64,000 bases of DNA, taken from contig OY725501.1 in NCBI GenBank assembly GCA_963281255.1, positions 1,279,674-1,343,673 on the forward strand, read 5' to 3'. The notes beneath the pieces were generated by a model. The model ran no database searches and was not told the origin of the DNA. It saw only the letters and a program-made list of their open reading frames with translations. Of the stretch, positions 33,747-43,923 are shown in pieces (position 1 is the stretch's first letter; the number at the start of each line of letters is the position of its first letter). Origin of the DNA: Aphrocallistes beatrix (taxonomy: Eukaryota; Porifera; Hexactinellida; Sceptrulophora; Aphrocallistidae). The position numbers were made by a program, and so were the translations under genes.

Positions 33747-33800
33747 ATCCGATATGCCAATTTTCGTATCTCTACGACTTGCCAAATCTTTAATCAATTC

Positions 33801-33842
33801 GGACAACCAACCAACCAACCAACCAAACAAACAAACAAACAA
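33801..33842. repeat. CCAA/CAAA microsatellite
   Basis: (CCAA)n passing into (CAAA)n. Confidence 0.9.
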
Positions 33843-33873
33843 AGAAATCCTAGCGTTTAATTTTAAGATATAT

Positions 33874-33900
33874 CCTTACTATTAAAACTCGATTAATGTG

Positions 33901-33936
<36 letters not shown>

Positions 33937-34140
33937 AGCGCGCTTCACTTATTTGCGCTCGGCGGCTGGTGGACACTTTGTATCCACCGGAGGTGCCCTA
34001 CGTGGGGTCAAAGGATCAATTATAAGAGAGATAGCATCTCTAAATACGTCTGTCCTACTGGTATAATTAATATCGCGCTAAAAATCACCAAATTTGTCAA
34101 TTTTGATGCGTAATGATGACGTCATGACAGAGCGTAAGAG
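33874..34140 (-). repeat. Family A repeat, left end, minus orientation
   Basis: TIR ATATCCTTACTATTAAAACT at 33870, a TA microsatellite (33904-33934), hairpin GCGCGCTTCACTTATTTGCG, and TGATGACGTCATGACAGAGC at the break near 34135. The right half is missing. Confidence 0.85.
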
Positions 34141-34149
34141 ATATATACC

Positions 34150-35165
34150 GATGTTCATTACGCGATAATGCAATAACTAACTCATTCAAACCCAAAGAAG
34201 CACAATTACCCCATTTTTGATAATAATAATATATGCTACATTTATATAGAACAGATTCCAAATTAATATGTTGAAGTGCGTTGTACAATTCAATTATTAA
34301 TATTGCTCGAGGGCATATTTTTGAAGATGTTTGCAAATTCGCTAAATGATTGGAGAAGTTGGGTCTTTCTAAACAAACATTTGATGTTCTCATAAATACA
34401 AATCGAGCTATAGCAGATTTATGTTCTGATTACTACATGAAGGATGTACCTACATTCTGATTTGAAGCTTACAAACTGACCTTCTTGAACAAAGATTCTC
34501 CCAATATGGGAAGATGTTGGAGGGTATATTTTTGGTTAGTCTGAAGGAGGTATACCGGATTCTATTTTAAATTTAAAAACCATATAAACTAAAAAAATTG
34601 GACTCACCAACATCATTTCGTGCATTACGAATGAAGAACCGTCATTCTAGAAGATTTTGAACAATCACCTATTCATGAAAACTTGACCACACATCTATAT
34701 ATTAAGATGCTAACGGTGTGATCACTTTTGTTTCAGGATATATCTCTCGTTCTTTACTGAAGAGTTGATTGTGAGGCATGCAGCATAGCCTCAACAACGA
34801 TCCTATATCCAGTACATAACTCGATTATTATATTGAAGGAGGACTCAAATGCCAACTTATTCACTGAACAATTACATATGATGAGCGTTCTCAATACTCG
34901 ATCATCTGGAACAAAGGATTCTTGAAGTAGACGTTCCCTTAAAGTATTGGCACATTCACTGGCCAGACAAAAGTATTCAACCACCACGAAAACCGCCATA
35001 CAAATAGTTTTAGAGTGGTTTTATCCACAATGAAATACGTACTCAAACTGTAAGAAATACTCTACTTTTGATTTCATATTCGTATTCTACACATTCTAAT
35101 CACTCATAATTGAGAGCCTCAACTCAATTACTAACTAATTTTCTCAAGTGCTAAAAACAGGCTAT
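34150..35165. other. No gene seen
   Basis: AT-rich. A Tc1-type terminus-like CTGGCCAGACAAAAGTATTC occurs near 34959, probably family D in inverse orientation. Open frames have no recognised domain. Confidence 0.45.
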
Positions 35166-35169
35166 AAAG

Positions 35170-35865
35170 CAATTTTCTTCGGAAAGGCTTGATTTCCATT
35201 AGTTTTACTGTTCCGAACATTAAATAACATTCAAACATTCTTAATCAACAACTTATAGAAGTACATACTTAACTTCAAAATATTGCATATCAAAAATTTT
35301 CACATCATGACACCTTCAGAAGTGTGAAAAAGTTGTCAGTTATGAGTGGGGACCCAAAATGACCACGTCCGATAGTATTCGCCGAAATCCCAATCTATAA
35401 CTTTATTTGACTATGCCAGGTCGTTAATAATACTGAATTCGTGCTTAGCACTAAATTTGCAGCAATTTGATATATATATTGACCATATTTGGAGAATATT
35501 TTGGTTGCCTATTCCTAGCAACGGCCAGGAATGTGAAAAATTCCTGGCCGTTGCTAGGCACGGTCAAACAAAAATATTTCCAAATATGGTCAATATATAT
35601 ATCAAATTGCTGGAAATCTGATCTGGTACTGTTAAAAGAAGTTATAGTTGTGGGACCTTTCGCATTTATAATGTGTCGTTTTTAGAGCGACACCAGGTGA
35701 TTGATACAAGTGGCTTAAAGTGGCGAAATATTGGGGCTGGAGTTATAAAAATCGGAATTAATGTTTAGAACCCTCTATAAGGATCTAAAAATGATAAAAA
35801 AGCAATTTGGGACAATTTTAGTAAAAAACAAGTTTCCTGTGGGAAACACCAACCTTAACTAAGGA
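35170..35865 (+). repeat. Family B fold-back repeat, 3' part
   Basis: Matches 46925-47594 in order: TTAAATAACATTCAAACATT, GGACCCAAAATGACCAC, a central fold-back, GGCGACACCAGGTG-like GCGACACCAGGTGATTG, and the terminal GGAAACACCAACCTTAA (35848-35865). The 5' half is absent. Confidence 0.8.
35461..35611. repeat. Near-perfect hairpin inside family B
   Basis: Arms AGCAATTTGATATATATATT and inverse at the base; apex CCTAGCAACGGCCAGGAAT with perfect inverse ATTCCTGGCCGTTGCTAGG around a loop of about 7 nt. Roughly 150-nt fold-back, also present at 47172-47337. Confidence 0.92.
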
Positions 35866-36309
35866 TATAACTGAGACAAGGAGAGGGAATCAAGTAAGAG
35901 AATTTAAAAGAATTAAAATTGCAGACAAATAGGATTAAATACTTAATATAGAATGTATAATTAATTATTAAAGCATATTGCAATGATATTACATTCCTCG
36001 AACATAATATAATAAAATAATAAAATATATAATGGGAAATGTGCCCAATCATCTATTATATGAGCTGTAAAATAATTCACATTACATGACAACTTACATA
36101 ACAACATCAATATCAGTTAACACCTAAATTTATAGTATATCAGTGAAATATAAAAGGTGTGTCATCATTAAATGGCGCCTAAACGGATTAGTCTCAAATG
36201 TGATCGTTTCAATGGATTTGCAATGGTTGATCATCCCTTATGAAATCTAATAAATAACAATTGGAAGCATAGTTTAGTATAGAATGAATTTTAAAACTGC
36301 CCTTCTTGT

Positions 36310-36821
36310 TTTAAGGCAAGGGTGCTCAAACGGTGGCCCGCGGATAATTCGCTTGTTTTCATTATTCATATATGTACAGTAGATTGACGTGCTTCAATCG
36401 TCAGATAATAATTGTTTTTTCTAAACACCATATAGAAATAATTATAGATACTCTACAAATCATCACTCTCATTAGCTAAATTTTCGTAGTTTAGGTAGAT
36501 TTTTCTGCAATGTTATTCTACTATAAACAGTACATAGTATACCCCAAATCTAGGTTTAGTAGTATTGTCCACTTGCTAGAAAACAAGCTGAGTTCAAAAG
36601 AGACATCAAATGATTCGAATCCATTCAAAAGATTATAATTTAAGTCAATAACCTGAATTTACAAGTAGAATCCATTGTTAATACAATATGAGGTAAATAG
36701 TATAGCTTGAAAATTGATTAAACTAAAGCCAGAAGCGATCTATGATTTGTGGCCCGTTAGGCGGAGCCTAATTTTTAAAGTGGCTCGTAGATTTAAAAGT
36801 TTGAGCACCCCTGTTTTAAGG
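36310..36821. mobile_element. hAT MITE with 8-bp TSD (TTTTAAGG)
   Basis: Element 36318-36813 (496 bp) between identical TTTTAAGG copies at 36310-36317 and 36814-36821. Ends CAAGGGTGCTCAAAC and GTTTGAGCACCCCTG; subterminal GTGGCCCG repeats occur near both ends. No transposase. TIR style fits Tip100/Zaphod-like hATs (inference). Confidence 0.92.
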
Positions 36822-37554
36822 CATACGGGGACAACTATAGCCGTATATTTAGCAAGCCATGGTCCACCTAATAAACAAAAGGGTATGGTACTGCATACGA
36901 GAGAGTTGACTGATAAATGGCCCTGCATTAGTTCGAAAGTTATTTATGCATTTGCTCGCATTATTTGGCTCATATTCTCTTCAGAAATTGCTTCTTTACT
37001 CAAATTTTAAGATATTCTTAACATAAAATTCTGCCTTCCCCTGATTTCTTATCAATATCTCTTCTAAAACGCCAATATTTAGAGATTCTGTAGTATAACA
37101 AAATCAATTCGAACTAATGCATATATCTAACTTCGAACTAAAGCCAAAATATAAATTCGAACTATTACAGCTGCCCCCTGATAAGGGGGAAATAAGTTCG
37201 TTTAAAATATTTTCATTGTTCTTCTAGCATATTATCACGTTATCAATTTTACTAATCCTGATTTACTATATAGGATAGAATCTGTACTATTCGATGATCA
37301 TTAGTATTCTTTAAATAATAAAAAAGCATATAAATAAAATTTTTAATGACCATGGTAGTGAATGATTATCAGAACATCCGAAAAACAATTTGAGTATATT
37401 TATCAAGCATATCGAGATTTCAAATCGGAAATATTTCTTGGGTAAGATATATTAAACTGCGGACTTTCGGACGCACATATATTATTATATTCATGAATGA
37501 GACTCGGCAAAAATTTTATAATAAATAGATATAACTTTATCAAAGGTCTTATCC
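36822..37554. other. No gene seen; flank of the survivin gene
   Basis: AT-rich. GCCGTATATTTAGCAAGCCATGG near 36840-36862 resembles the palindromic micro-insert at 1657-1692. Confidence 0.45.
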
Positions 37555-38007
37555 TCATTTTCGTAACTTTTTTTGAATTAGTTTAATGGTCCTAAAGATA
37601 TCATCTTCCTCTGCTTTAATCATTTTTTCATATCGATAATTGAGAGAAGGTTTAATAATCTTTAGGACGTGTTTCTCCAGTCGTGAAACACTAATATCCA
37701 AAATTTCTTCAATAGTGGGATCATTTCTATCCTTTAAATTAGAAATGGTGCACATGTCTGAGTGCTTTTTATGCTCCTGAAGTGGAACATCATTTGATTC
37801 CCATCCATCTAAAACAATCATACATATCCAACATTGAACTTCTCCTTCTCCTCTACAAAAAAATCCAGCGTCTACTAAAGCGGCCACTGTACAAGTATTC
37901 GGGGAATCAAATGGCCATTGAGGGTTTGAGAATGATTTCTTTCTTGCTGCACAGTTAATCTCTTTGGATCGTAATATTTTATCGAGAATAGAACAATCAT
38001 TCATCAT
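37555..38007 (-). CDS. BIRC5: Survivin/deterin-like BIR-domain protein
   Basis: 150-residue protein on the minus strand, intact from ATG at 38007 (a second ATG follows at once) to the stop at 37555-37557. One type 2-like BIR domain, residues about 20-88: RKKSFSN..WPF, VAALVDAGFFCRGEG, then the zinc site C59-x2-C62-x16-H79-x6-C86 (CWIC, DGWESNDVP, EHKKHSDMC). Spacing is exactly canonical. The C-terminal 50 residues are charged and predicted helical (LEKHVLKIIKPSL ... FRTIKLIQKKLRK), like the long helix of survivin, the chromosomal passenger subunit that works with INCENP, Borealin and Aurora B in mitosis. Length fits survivin (142 in human). No RING or CARD. No intron is visible, so it is a single-exon gene or an intact retrocopy. 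Neighbours are all repeats. Confidence 0.88.
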   Translation of the reverse strand: MMNDCSILDKILRSKEINCAARKKSFSNPQWPFDSPNTCTVAALVDAGFFCRGEGEVQCWICMIVLDGWESNDVPLQEHKKHSDMCTISNLKDRNDPTIEEILDISVSRLEKHVLKIIKPSLNYRYEKMIKAEEDDIFRTIKLIQKKLRK

Positions 38008-38039
38008 AAAATAAGATGTCTATAAAAACTAAACAGAAA

Positions 38040-38258
38040 AAAATTAAATTATCATTACTTTATCTAACTTGAGATTAATTAATCAAAATAATTTTCACAA
38101 TAGCAGACACTTGATGAAATTTGGCGAAAGCAGTGTGAAAAAAACTAAAATTTTGCTCCTCCATACATTTTTAGAATAGCTAGTTTATGAAAATCAGACT
38201 CTCCCCCCAAATATCAGGAACAATCAGTATTTAAACTTATATACTAGACTAAATTTTA
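38040..38258. other. Upstream region of the survivin-like gene
   Basis: About 220 bp of AT-rich sequence between the start codon and a family B copy; the promoter is presumably here but no defined element is recognised. Confidence 0.35.
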
Positions 38259-38808
38259 TTTAAGGTTGGCCTTTCCTATAATGGCTAACTTTTGACTTTT
38301 TCGACCGATTCATTTAATTTTTTCAGTGCAGATTTGAATCGAAGTTATCTGCAAAACTGCATTAATTAATAATTGAAATAATTCAACAGATAAAAGATTT
38401 TTTTTAAAAAATTGGTCAATTTACAAGGAAGAAATCGGACACAATATGATCACAACCCTTTAGAAACTTTTCAAATTCTTTCATAAATGGACAATCTATC
38501 TAATGAACAGACGGATTTTTGAAAATTGTTAAAAATTCACACCAAAACAACCGATTAATTTTATTTTCAGTAATTTTGACACTATTTTTTCATAATTCTC
38601 TTTTTATTGGTAATATCAAAATTATGTCCGTTCATTATGTTCTACTCTTCGAGATCTATTAAAAACCGTTGAGATTTCGCTCCTATGTTGAATTTAGAAA
38701 AAGTTATCACCCTTATAATTGCTGAAAAAAAGTCTCAGAAAATAGGATTTTAAAAGTATGTATATATGTCTCTCAATTTCAATTAAGTTAACTGCTTTGG
38801 GATATTAA
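38259..38808 (+). repeat. Family B repeat, 5' part
   Basis: Starts TTTAAGGTTGGCCTTTCCTA and matches 45981-46940 block by block, apart from the MITE present only in the latter. It ends abruptly at GGGATATTAA, where the other copy continues ATAACATGC. Confidence 0.85.
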
Positions 38809-39446
38809 CGCTAGTAGAGGTATCCATAGTATTATGAAGTATAGGCAACTCTATAGTCGTTCAGTACACACTATTGATATTAGGCACGTGGTTTTGTCTA
38901 AACTAGATAGTATTTTTAGTAGCATCAAAATCATTGAATATTGTATGTGCTCGCTGCATTTTTTAGATTCCTAATTTTAGCTCCCATAGACGATAATACA
39001 ACGCAAATATTTTTTCCTAAGGATTCACTAGTTGTTAGTTCTTATTTGAGCCCTGATTCTATTTCAATGTGATATTGTTCAACTAGTTATCGTTGGATTT
39101 TAGCTCTCCAGTATTCGATATTAAAATTATTTAATTTTATTATCTATGAACGCCGATTTTCCCATTTTGTTACATTTTTTTTACATAAAAACCCCTCAAT
39201 TTGAATTTATAGAACTGATATTGAAATTTTTTTTTCGAAATGTTACTTTTTCCAAAAATGAAATTTGAGAAAACAGAGAATAAACATTATAACTGCACTA
39301 ATGCTTTGTAAGAGAGAACTATAAAGAATTGGAAGATATACTTTCCATAAGAGTCTAAAATTCGAAATAAAGAAGTTTTATTAAGTACTAAGGTCGGTAT
39401 TTAGCAAATTCTAAATAAATATTTAAGCAACCTCTACTAGCGTTTA
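38809..39446. repeat. Segment bounded by 15-bp inverted repeats
   Basis: AACGCTAGTAGAGGT at about 38808 and ACCTCTACTAGCGTT at about 39431 are exact inverses. No coding. It may be a MITE that replaced the 3' part of family B, but no target duplication is clear. Confidence 0.45.
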
Positions 39447-39660
39447 ACGCTCCCGTATACTACTATTATTTGTATAGAAATAATTTTTTTTCAAATTTTC
39501 AAGTTTATTTTCTTTTTGTAGGAAGGTTAGAAAAGGAGTCCTTAAGGATTTACAAGGGGTTTGCTGTTAAATCTTCATTATATTTATACTAATAATGAAT
39601 GAAAAATCATTCAGATACAGAAGCGGGAAATATAATCTAAGTCATTTATCCATGGTCCAA

Positions 39661-40319
39661 TGACGAATGATGATAAAGTAAAATACTTTCCAAGGGGTGC
39701 ATGCATTTGTCAGAATTATCCTAGTTGTCACTTGTCAGAATGGTTTTTAGGACTGCTGTCACTTGTCAGAATGGTTTTTAGACTGCTGTCACTTGTCAAA
39801 ATGGTTTTTAGGACTGCTGTCACTTGTCAGAATGATTTTTAGAACTGCTGTCACTTGTCAGAATGTTTTTTAAGGAATGGCGGACGTTTCGTCACTGATA
39901 TTTCTTTGAATGAAATTAAAGAATCACTACTTTCATTCTCCCATTTATTCTACCAAATAATAAATGACAAATACCCACCCCCCCACACGAAATTTAAAAA
40001 AACACTCTCGCGTGCCGCTTTATATTATTCCAAACTCAAAATGCCCACTCTCACTTTCCTACCAATTCTATTCAACTTCATGTTTCCCAAAAAAACCATT
40101 CTGACAAGTGACAGCATTCTTAAAAAACCATTCTGACAATTGACAGCATTCTTAAAAAAACCATTCTGACAAGTGACAGCATTCTTAAAAAAACCATTCT
40201 GACAAGTGAAAGCAGTTCTAAAAACCATTCTGACAAGTGACAACTAGGATAATTCTGACAAGTGACAGCTTCAAAATTCTGACAAATGCAACTCCCCCCT
40301 TTCCAAAGCCAATTGTTCG
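39661..40319. mobile_element. Fold-back element with tandem-repeat arms
   Basis: Flanked by identical TATCCATGGTCCAA at 39647-39660 and 40320-40333. The left arm (about 39695-39870) is five units of TCACTTGTCAGAATGG plus TTTTTAGGACTGC; the right arm (about 40090-40290) is the same in inverse. The middle is AT-rich. Architecture resembles FB/Galileo- or MULE-type fold-back transposons. All open frames here are repeat translations, not genes. Confidence 0.85.
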
Positions 40320-40674
40320 TATCCATGGTCCAAAATGCTTCACATGTGAGAAATCAATATTATTTCTAACCAATTGATTGTAGATTATTTGGCTTTGAGA
40401 CGGCAATGATATATCATAGCATTCTATATACTAAGGCAATGGCACTCACCCAAAAATTAGTACCATGGATTGGTTAAATACTTCAAAACCAATAATTTTG
40501 ATATTGTAGATATTTCAATTTTCCATCAATTTAGGCATTCACCCACCCTGACAAACTAACTATTATATCAGAACAATTGAAATGAGATATATTATTTGGT
40601 TTTTAATGCACATAGTCGAATTATTTAATACTTAATACATACAAAATATCAAAAGAATAGTTAATCACAATATT

Positions 40675-40990
40675 GAGACTTGAGGGACAGACTTGACTTA
40701 GCTTGAGAGATAGACTTGACTTAGCTTGAGAGATAGACTTGACATAGCTTGAGAGAGACTTGACTTAGCTTGAGAGACAGACTTGACTTAGCTTGAGAGA
40801 CAGACTTGACTTAGCTTGAGGGAAAGACTTGACTTAGCTTGAGGGACAGACTTGACTTAGCTTGAGGGACAGACTTGACTTAGCTTGAGGGACAGACTTG
40901 ACTTAGCTTGAGGGACAGACTTGACTTAGCTTGAGAAACAGACTTGACTTAGCTTGAGGGACAGATTTGACTTGACTTGAGACCTGAGAC
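40675..40990 (+). repeat. 23-bp minisatellite
   Basis: About 13 units of CTTGACTTAGCTTGAGGGA plus CAGA, with GGGACA/GAGACA/GAGATA variants clustered (GAGATA early, GGGACA late), which shows local unit spread. Confidence 0.95.
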
Positions 40991-41289
40991 TTGAGGCATC
41001 ATAAGGGAACAATCACACCCCGGCCTTTCAATAGGATATAGTCACACATTCCGGACTTCTACAGTCTGTGAAGTCGACTAAATAAACAAAGAATATATTA
41101 AATTAGTTCTTGAATTTAGCCAGTTTACTATTCTCTAGTTTCAATACTAGTGTATTATATATAGGTCTTAACTTTATTAGTGTACAATGTTCTAGTTCCA
41201 TAGTAGCACATGCCAAATGAATAATATTAGTACGGGAAGAGCCAGAATAAATCTTTTAATTTCTGCTGAGGGTGCAGATACATCGTCGT

Positions 41290-41785
41290 CATAGGCGTAA
41301 CTCCATGGGTGGCAGGCAGGGTTGCAGTGGGAATGGGAATCCCCATGGGATGGGAATGGGAATTATTTTTCCCTCGTGGGGATCCCCATAGGATTCCTAT
41401 GGGGATCCCACATATTCCTATGGGGATTCCCACAGAGTCCTATAGGAATCCTCATGGGGATTCCCACAGGGTCCTATGGGAATTCCTACAGCGTTCCTAT
41501 AGGGATCCATGGGGATTCTCATAGGGTCCTATTGGAATCCTCATGGGGATTCCCACAAGATTCCCATAGAATTCCTGTAGAAATCCCCACGGGGATTCCC
41601 ACAGGAATTCTATGGGAATGGGAATTGAAATTTAATTCCCACGGCAACCCTGGTGGCAGGGGTAGCGTGCCACCCAGACCTAAATGTTATGTTGACTTGG
41701 GGTGGCATGCCACATTAGTTTGATATGTGTTTACAAATCTCGCCACCCCAGCTAACCGTGAAAAAAACAAAATAGTTACGCCTAT
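41290..41785. mobile_element. hAT MITE, outer, TSD ATCGTCGT
   Basis: Ends CATAGGCGTAAC and GTTACGCCTATG are exact inverses, flanked by ATCGTCGT at 41282-41289 and 41786-41793. It contains another hAT MITE. Sequence beside the inner insert includes GTGGCAGG and TGGCATGCCAC repeats. Non-coding. Confidence 0.93.
41317..41652. mobile_element. hAT MITE, inner, TSD GTGGCAGG, with GGGGATTCCC array
   Basis: 336 bp, ends CAGGGTTGCAGTGGGAAT and ATTCCCACGGCAACCCTG, flanked by GTGGCAGG at 41309-41316 and 41653-41660. The interior is a degenerate array of about 33-bp units built on GGGGATTCCCACAG and GTCCTATGGGAATTCC, locally palindromic. The long open frames over it are repeat translations. Confidence 0.95.
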
Positions 41786-41964
41786 GATCGTCGTTAAATG
41801 ACTATTCTTCCCTACCCAATTCACATTGAACATTTTCTAAACACCATTAACGAATTTCAAGAACTCAACAGTTTAGTTCTGGTCTACACTGTTCTTATCC
41901 ATGATATAAGCTAACAGTCCGGCTGAAGTTGACTAATGGAAATCTTAAGGGCCAAAATTACATT

Positions 41965-42022
41965 TCACCTTTCCAACCTGACAACCGGCAGGCTTGTCAG
42001 GTTGGAAAGGCGAAGTGAAATG
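41965..42022. repeat. Short hairpin
   Basis: CATTTCACCTTTCCAACCTG and its inverse with a small bulge, around ACAACCGGCAGGCTTGT. Flanks not informative. Confidence 0.8.
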
Positions 42023-42957
42023 TCCCGATGTTAATTTGGAGCACGTTTAGATAAATTGCACTTATCCGAATTTTTTAAAAAAGGTACTTATGCCCACGTT
42101 TTTTGTAGTAACGAGGATTGCATTTACTAAATTTGGGGAAGGCAACACTTTTTCTTAGTCATTTAAATTCAGTCAATTGTTTCTACCCAACTTGAGTATG
42201 TACATATATGCATGAGTCTAGAATAATTAACTACATTACTTAAGAAATCACTCACCCGGGATCTTGTTGATCTGGTAGTATTCACACGTCTTGGAATGGC
42301 TCAATACCATTTTCACGAAGAGCACCATCTTTGGGAAATTGAAAAACTTCATGAAGTGTTCCACTCCTCTGTAATTGGAAGTCGAGTCAGGCACGAGACA
42401 AGAAATCTCGTCCAAATAATGATTTATGCAATTAGTGTTGTCAAGTGAGGTATTATAAATGAGTAATAGAAACAATATGCAGCAAAACAATACATTATTG
42501 TAATACACTAGTGTTGTATGTGAAGTAAATATAAATATTGTGGTTACATAATATTTTCAAAATGAATATTTAAGCAACCATGAACTCACAATATGAGATA
42601 ATTATATAGTTGATAATAACAGTTATTTAATTAGCGGTTTTAGGATTGAAGTATTTAACCAATCCATGGTACCAATTTTTGGGTCAGTGCCATTGCCTTA
42701 GTATATAGAATGCTATGGATATATGTAGATCATTTATTTATACTACATCTGATATCTGCATTTTGGATGAATCGGAACTCCCTGTACTGTTTAGAGGTAA
42801 ACTGTACTCCAAGCCTGGTCTAGTAACTAGCATTGATACCGTAATTGAAATTTATGTTTTTTTCATTTAGAATTACAGTGGGACTGAGAAAATGTGACTG
42901 CAGCAAGTCCCCCTCTGTCTGCAGGACGCACTCCAGCCGTGCGAAACTCTCCGGCCA

Positions 42958-43332
42958 AACTACACAACCAGCCACTTGGGGCATAACCGGTTAACCCGGC
43001 TAACCGCCGTCAATCTCGGTCAACGGTTAAGGAAATCCTCGATCGGTTAACCCATCGGCTTTATTTTATAAATATTTGCGCTAATTTAATTGTTTTTCTA
43101 CAGAGATCCATGAATATTGCTTCTAAAATTGATAATACAGTATAATTCCTATTTTAAAATCATATAATATATTTCGAGACCACTGAAAATTATAAAATTT
43201 TTGATACCAAGATTAGTCCAAAATTCCATATTTTTACTCTAATTTATATTGCCATCGATTAACCGGTTAACCGCACTGGATAAAACCAAATTAACTGAAC
43301 CCTAAAATCGGTTAACCAACCCCAGCCCTGCC
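42958..43332. mobile_element. Probable hAT-type MITE with GGTTAACC ends
   Basis: Left part CATAACCGGTTAACCCGGCT with several GGTTAA blocks; right part AATCGGTTAACCAACCCC then AGCCCTG. The right terminus, read inverse (CAGGGCTGGGGTTGG), is hAT-like; the left terminus is decayed and no duplication is found. Confidence 0.5.
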
Positions 43333-43507
43333 TGTAATTTAGTAAAGTAGATTTCGATATTCGCACTTGTAAAATGTTGATATCAAAATTCAATGGTGTA
43401 ATAGCATACATATTTCAATATGTACAGTCAGGGTCGCTTATTATGAACAAACCCTCTGGGTACCAATTTGACCAGTTCTATAGAATTTCTATTATTTCGA
43501 TTTCCCT

Positions 43508-43546
43508 TACTATGTATGCTCTCTCTCTCTCTCTCTCTCTATTGTC
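43508..43546. repeat. CT microsatellite
   Basis: Uninterrupted (CT)n of about 10 units. Confidence 0.9.
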
Positions 43547-43923
43547 TCCTATTGTGAAAATATTTTGGATCCCCATGGGGTTCATAATGATATGTGACCC
43601 TGACTGTATTTTTCCAATTTCGATACTATTATTGACTGTTTTTGTGGTGCTTTTCTATCGGTATGTCGACCGATATTTTTAATATTAGTGACGCAGTTTC
43701 AAAATTTTAGATAAATTCCTGTTACTTTGAGTGTTTTAACCTTCAAATGACTTTCAGGTGACCTTATAGAAGGTCAAAAGTATAAAAAATGAATTCCACA
43801 TCCCTCAAAACCCCATGTTAAACACCAAGATGAAGCTTTTAGCATGTGTACAACCCAATCTATGATGGGACCCAAGTTCCGTAATCCGAGATTTCCAGTT
43901 ACTAGTCCTTCTATTTAAGGAGT

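Larger units (their letters stand above)
40415..42718. mobile_element. Composite unit bounded by about 75-bp inverted repeats
   Basis: Left arm 40415-40490 (CATAGCATTCTATATACTAA ... ATACTTCAAAACC) is inverse to 42636-42718. Between them lie a minisatellite, nested hAT elements and a hairpin. No transposase seen, so either a large non-autonomous element or a decayed host element loaded with insertions. Confidence 0.75.

Noticed and set aside
33870-33960. Helitron 5' end (TCCTTACTATTAAAA)
   Set aside because: It resembles some Helitron starts, but the same motif occurs inverted at the right end of the 15937-16514 copy, so it is a TIR; no CTRR end with hairpin was found.
39660-40406. Several 60-93-codon frames with LSLVRMVF-type repeats
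   Set aside because: They translate the tandem-repeat arms of a fold-back element.
40675-40990. CRISPR-like array
   Set aside because: Units of 23 bp are directly contiguous with no unique spacers; it is a minisatellite in a eukaryotic genome.
41227-41723. Open frames of 68-133 codons over the GGGGATTCCC array
   Set aside because: They are translations of a tandem repeat inside a MITE and are open in several frames and both strands, as expected of repeats whose unit lacks stops.
42890-42960. CpG-richer patch as a promoter
   Set aside because: It abuts a probable MITE and no gene starts nearby on either strand.
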